Source: JAAYJR01 sp964611525 (GTDB lineage: Bacteria > Bacteroidota > Bacteroidia > Bacteroidales > Prolixibacteraceae). From it: a stretch of 64,000 bases of DNA. Every line of letters starts with the position of its first letter. The first letter of the stretch is position 1. The notes beneath the pieces were generated by a model. That model was not told where the DNA came from. It saw nothing but the letters and a program-made list of their open reading frames with translations, and searched no databases. Location of the stretch: assembly GCA_964611525.1 (NCBI GenBank), contig CAZTAL010000125.1:6612-70611 (forward strand), read 5' to 3'. The translations under genes and the position numbers were made by a program. Below, one piece after another: positions 63,601-64,000 of the stretch.

Positions 63601-63983
63601 TTCTTGCCAAAAATTACAATTTGTCCGTTATTCTTTGTACACCTTTTATAAGAATCTCTTATCTTTTTCTGAATATTTAATACCACCGGACATGTAGCAT
63701 CAATGAGCCTAATGTTATTTTCCGCAGCGTATTCATATATTTCAGGAGGCTGACCATGAGCACGTATTAAAACCTTACAATCTTTAAGCTTAAAATACTC
63801 TTCCCTTGAAATTGATTTAAGTCCCATTTTATTAAGCCGTGCAACCTCTTCCCCGTTGTGAACAATATCACCCAGACTGTATAGCATCTCATCGTGCTCC
63901 AGTTCTTCTTCCGCCATCTTAATGGCTTTTATCACCCCAAAACAAAATCCGGCATTATTATCTATTTCAACCCTTATCTGCAT
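60642..63983 (-). CDS. IspH-PriA fusion protein (HMBPP reductase joined to primosomal helicase)
   Basis: One uninterrupted frame of 1,113 codons. Residues 1-292 are IspH, the last enzyme of the non-mevalonate isoprenoid pathway, with cluster cysteines Cys14 (NAGFCFGV), Cys98 (DATCPVV) and Cys199 (HDTICRHV) and the ending SGATSTPNWLMEKV. Residues 293-1,113 are a full-length PriA: MFAQVILPLSLSGKYTYRVP, the Walker A GITASGKTEIY, DEEHENSF, and zinc cysteines in CFDCGWIPKCKNCD and CHYCGYSEEMPDKCGKCG. No stop separates them; the Met at 293 (63105-63107) marks the junction. A separate internal start, or a missed stop in the assembly, are the alternatives. Confidence 0.85.
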   Translation of the reverse strand: MQIRVEIDNNAGFCFGVIKAIKMAEEELEHDEMLYSLGDIVHNGEEVARLNKMGLKSISREEYFKLKDCKVLIRAHGQPPEIYEYAAENNIRLIDATCPVVLNIQKKIRDSYKRCTKNNGQIVIFGKKGHAEVIGLVGQTRNNAVVVEGMEDMHKIDFTRPVCIYSQTTKSIEDFYQIIEKIKTNMKPGVCLEIHDTICRHVSNRVPLIKQFAVNHHIILFVAGEKSSNGRLLYNICRKENPNTYYISRIDEIDPEWFKGVESVGISGATSTPNWLMEKVAGRVKEIIPISEMFAQVILPLSLSGKYTYRVPAGLQDHINTGLRVVVQFGRRRFFSAIVTSLSEESPGNIETKQIIQVLDEHPVVLSQNLKLWEWTADYYCCNLGDIYRAAMPPGLKLESKSQIFLTGEDKEIILSEREQIIIDGLNKDNTLLERLQKDLGKDFSYKALNLLLEKNIIRIDETINTKYKPKTLTFIRLDHDIKTEEHLNQKIEELQRAKKQQALLIHFCDKTGAFGDKYKLSVSKKDLLGGTGFSSSILNELIKKKILSSFQQKVSRIESFEEDRAVGMNILNEYQKRAYDEIKRGFDEKQVVLIHGITASGKTEIYIKLIEEFITAGQQVLYLVPEIVLTAQIISRLKNVFSERVGIYHSRLNGQERVEIWEKVLKYQTDPGKSYQIILGTRSSVFLPFSRLGLIIVDEEHENSFKQSDPAPRYNARDVSVILGMQNNARVLLGSATPSYESYYNALSGKYKLVSLEKRHLSTELPEIIVADIRKSVRKRQMRSVLTDELYRTIKEALDKNEQVILFQNRRGYSPYVQCFDCGWIPKCKNCDVSLTYHKYKKQLTCHYCGYSEEMPDKCGKCGSSEINKRGYGTEKIEDELKLLFPDNSIERMDLDTTHSKNAFSKIIGNLETGKIDILIGTQMVTKGLDLEHVTVVGILNADNLIDFPDFRAHERAFQLIYQVSGRAGRRNNRGKVVMQTYHPEHPLIKLLRANDYRAVYHMQMEERRLFKYPPYYRLIKLIIKHRKSSTVNRVAERLAQKLKAHKSIIILGPEYPLVGKIKQHYQKEIWLKISRELSPAKVKKVISYYVTEVKKWKDSSNCIINIDVDPA

Positions 63984-64000
63984 AAATCAATATTAATTAG

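Overview
The window comes from a low-GC member of the Bacteroidota, most like an anaerobic Bacteroidales/Marinilabiliales lineage. The evidence is the gene order of the division and cell-wall (dcw) cluster, an FtsZ with a Bacteroidetes-type C-terminus, a TonB receptor with a carboxypeptidase-like N-terminal domain, promoters of the TTTG-N19-TAnnTTTG type, DUF3871/DUF4120/BT4734-type mobile-element proteins, and a probable glycine-lipid acyltransferase pair.

Region 1 (1 to about 24,950) is an integrative element whose left end lies outside the window. Its right end holds a tyrosine recombinase next to a tRNA-Thr, two excisionase-like HTH genes and a BT4734/primase-type ATPase. The element carries three kinds of cargo. 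(a) At 965-3211 there are two gene cassettes of integron type with one complete attC-like site; the cassette ends match each other as recombination inside GTTRRRY predicts, but no integron integrase is present. (b) At 3379-6076 there is a conserved mobile-element module: DUF3871, an AAA ATPase, two small proteins and a decayed second DUF3871 copy. (c) At 6612-19645 there is a type 1 BREX phage-defence operon (a BrxA-position gene, brxB, brxC, pglX, pglZ, brxL and an uncharacterised last gene). In this assembly brxC carries a +1 frameshift near its 3' end.

Region 2 (25,100-28,250) is ordinary chromosome: a sugar phosphate isomerase-like lipoprotein, a stand-alone B12-dependent methionine synthase activation-domain protein, a small acidic protein and YqeY.

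Region 3 (28,262-45,100) is the complete dcw cluster on the minus strand: mraZ-rsmH-ftsL-ftsI-murE-mraY-murD-ftsW-murG-murC-ftsQ-ftsA-ftsZ-ftsZ. Together these make lipid II, flip or polymerise it at the septum and build the Z-ring. There are two divergent tandem ftsZ genes. Three 10-bp-spaced repeats upstream of mraZ look like a MraZ operator.

Region 4 (45,390-63,983) holds a probable glycine-lipid acyltransferase pair, a sigma-54-type response regulator without a DNA-binding domain, a TonB receptor, glutamate dehydrogenase, leuS, a LysM lytic transglycosylase, a DUF5683 protein, parB-parA, and a single reading frame that joins IspH to PriA.

The most noteworthy items are the IspH-PriA fusion, the integron-like cassettes without an integrase, the BREX operon with its unknown last gene and frameshifted brxC, and the paired ftsZ genes.
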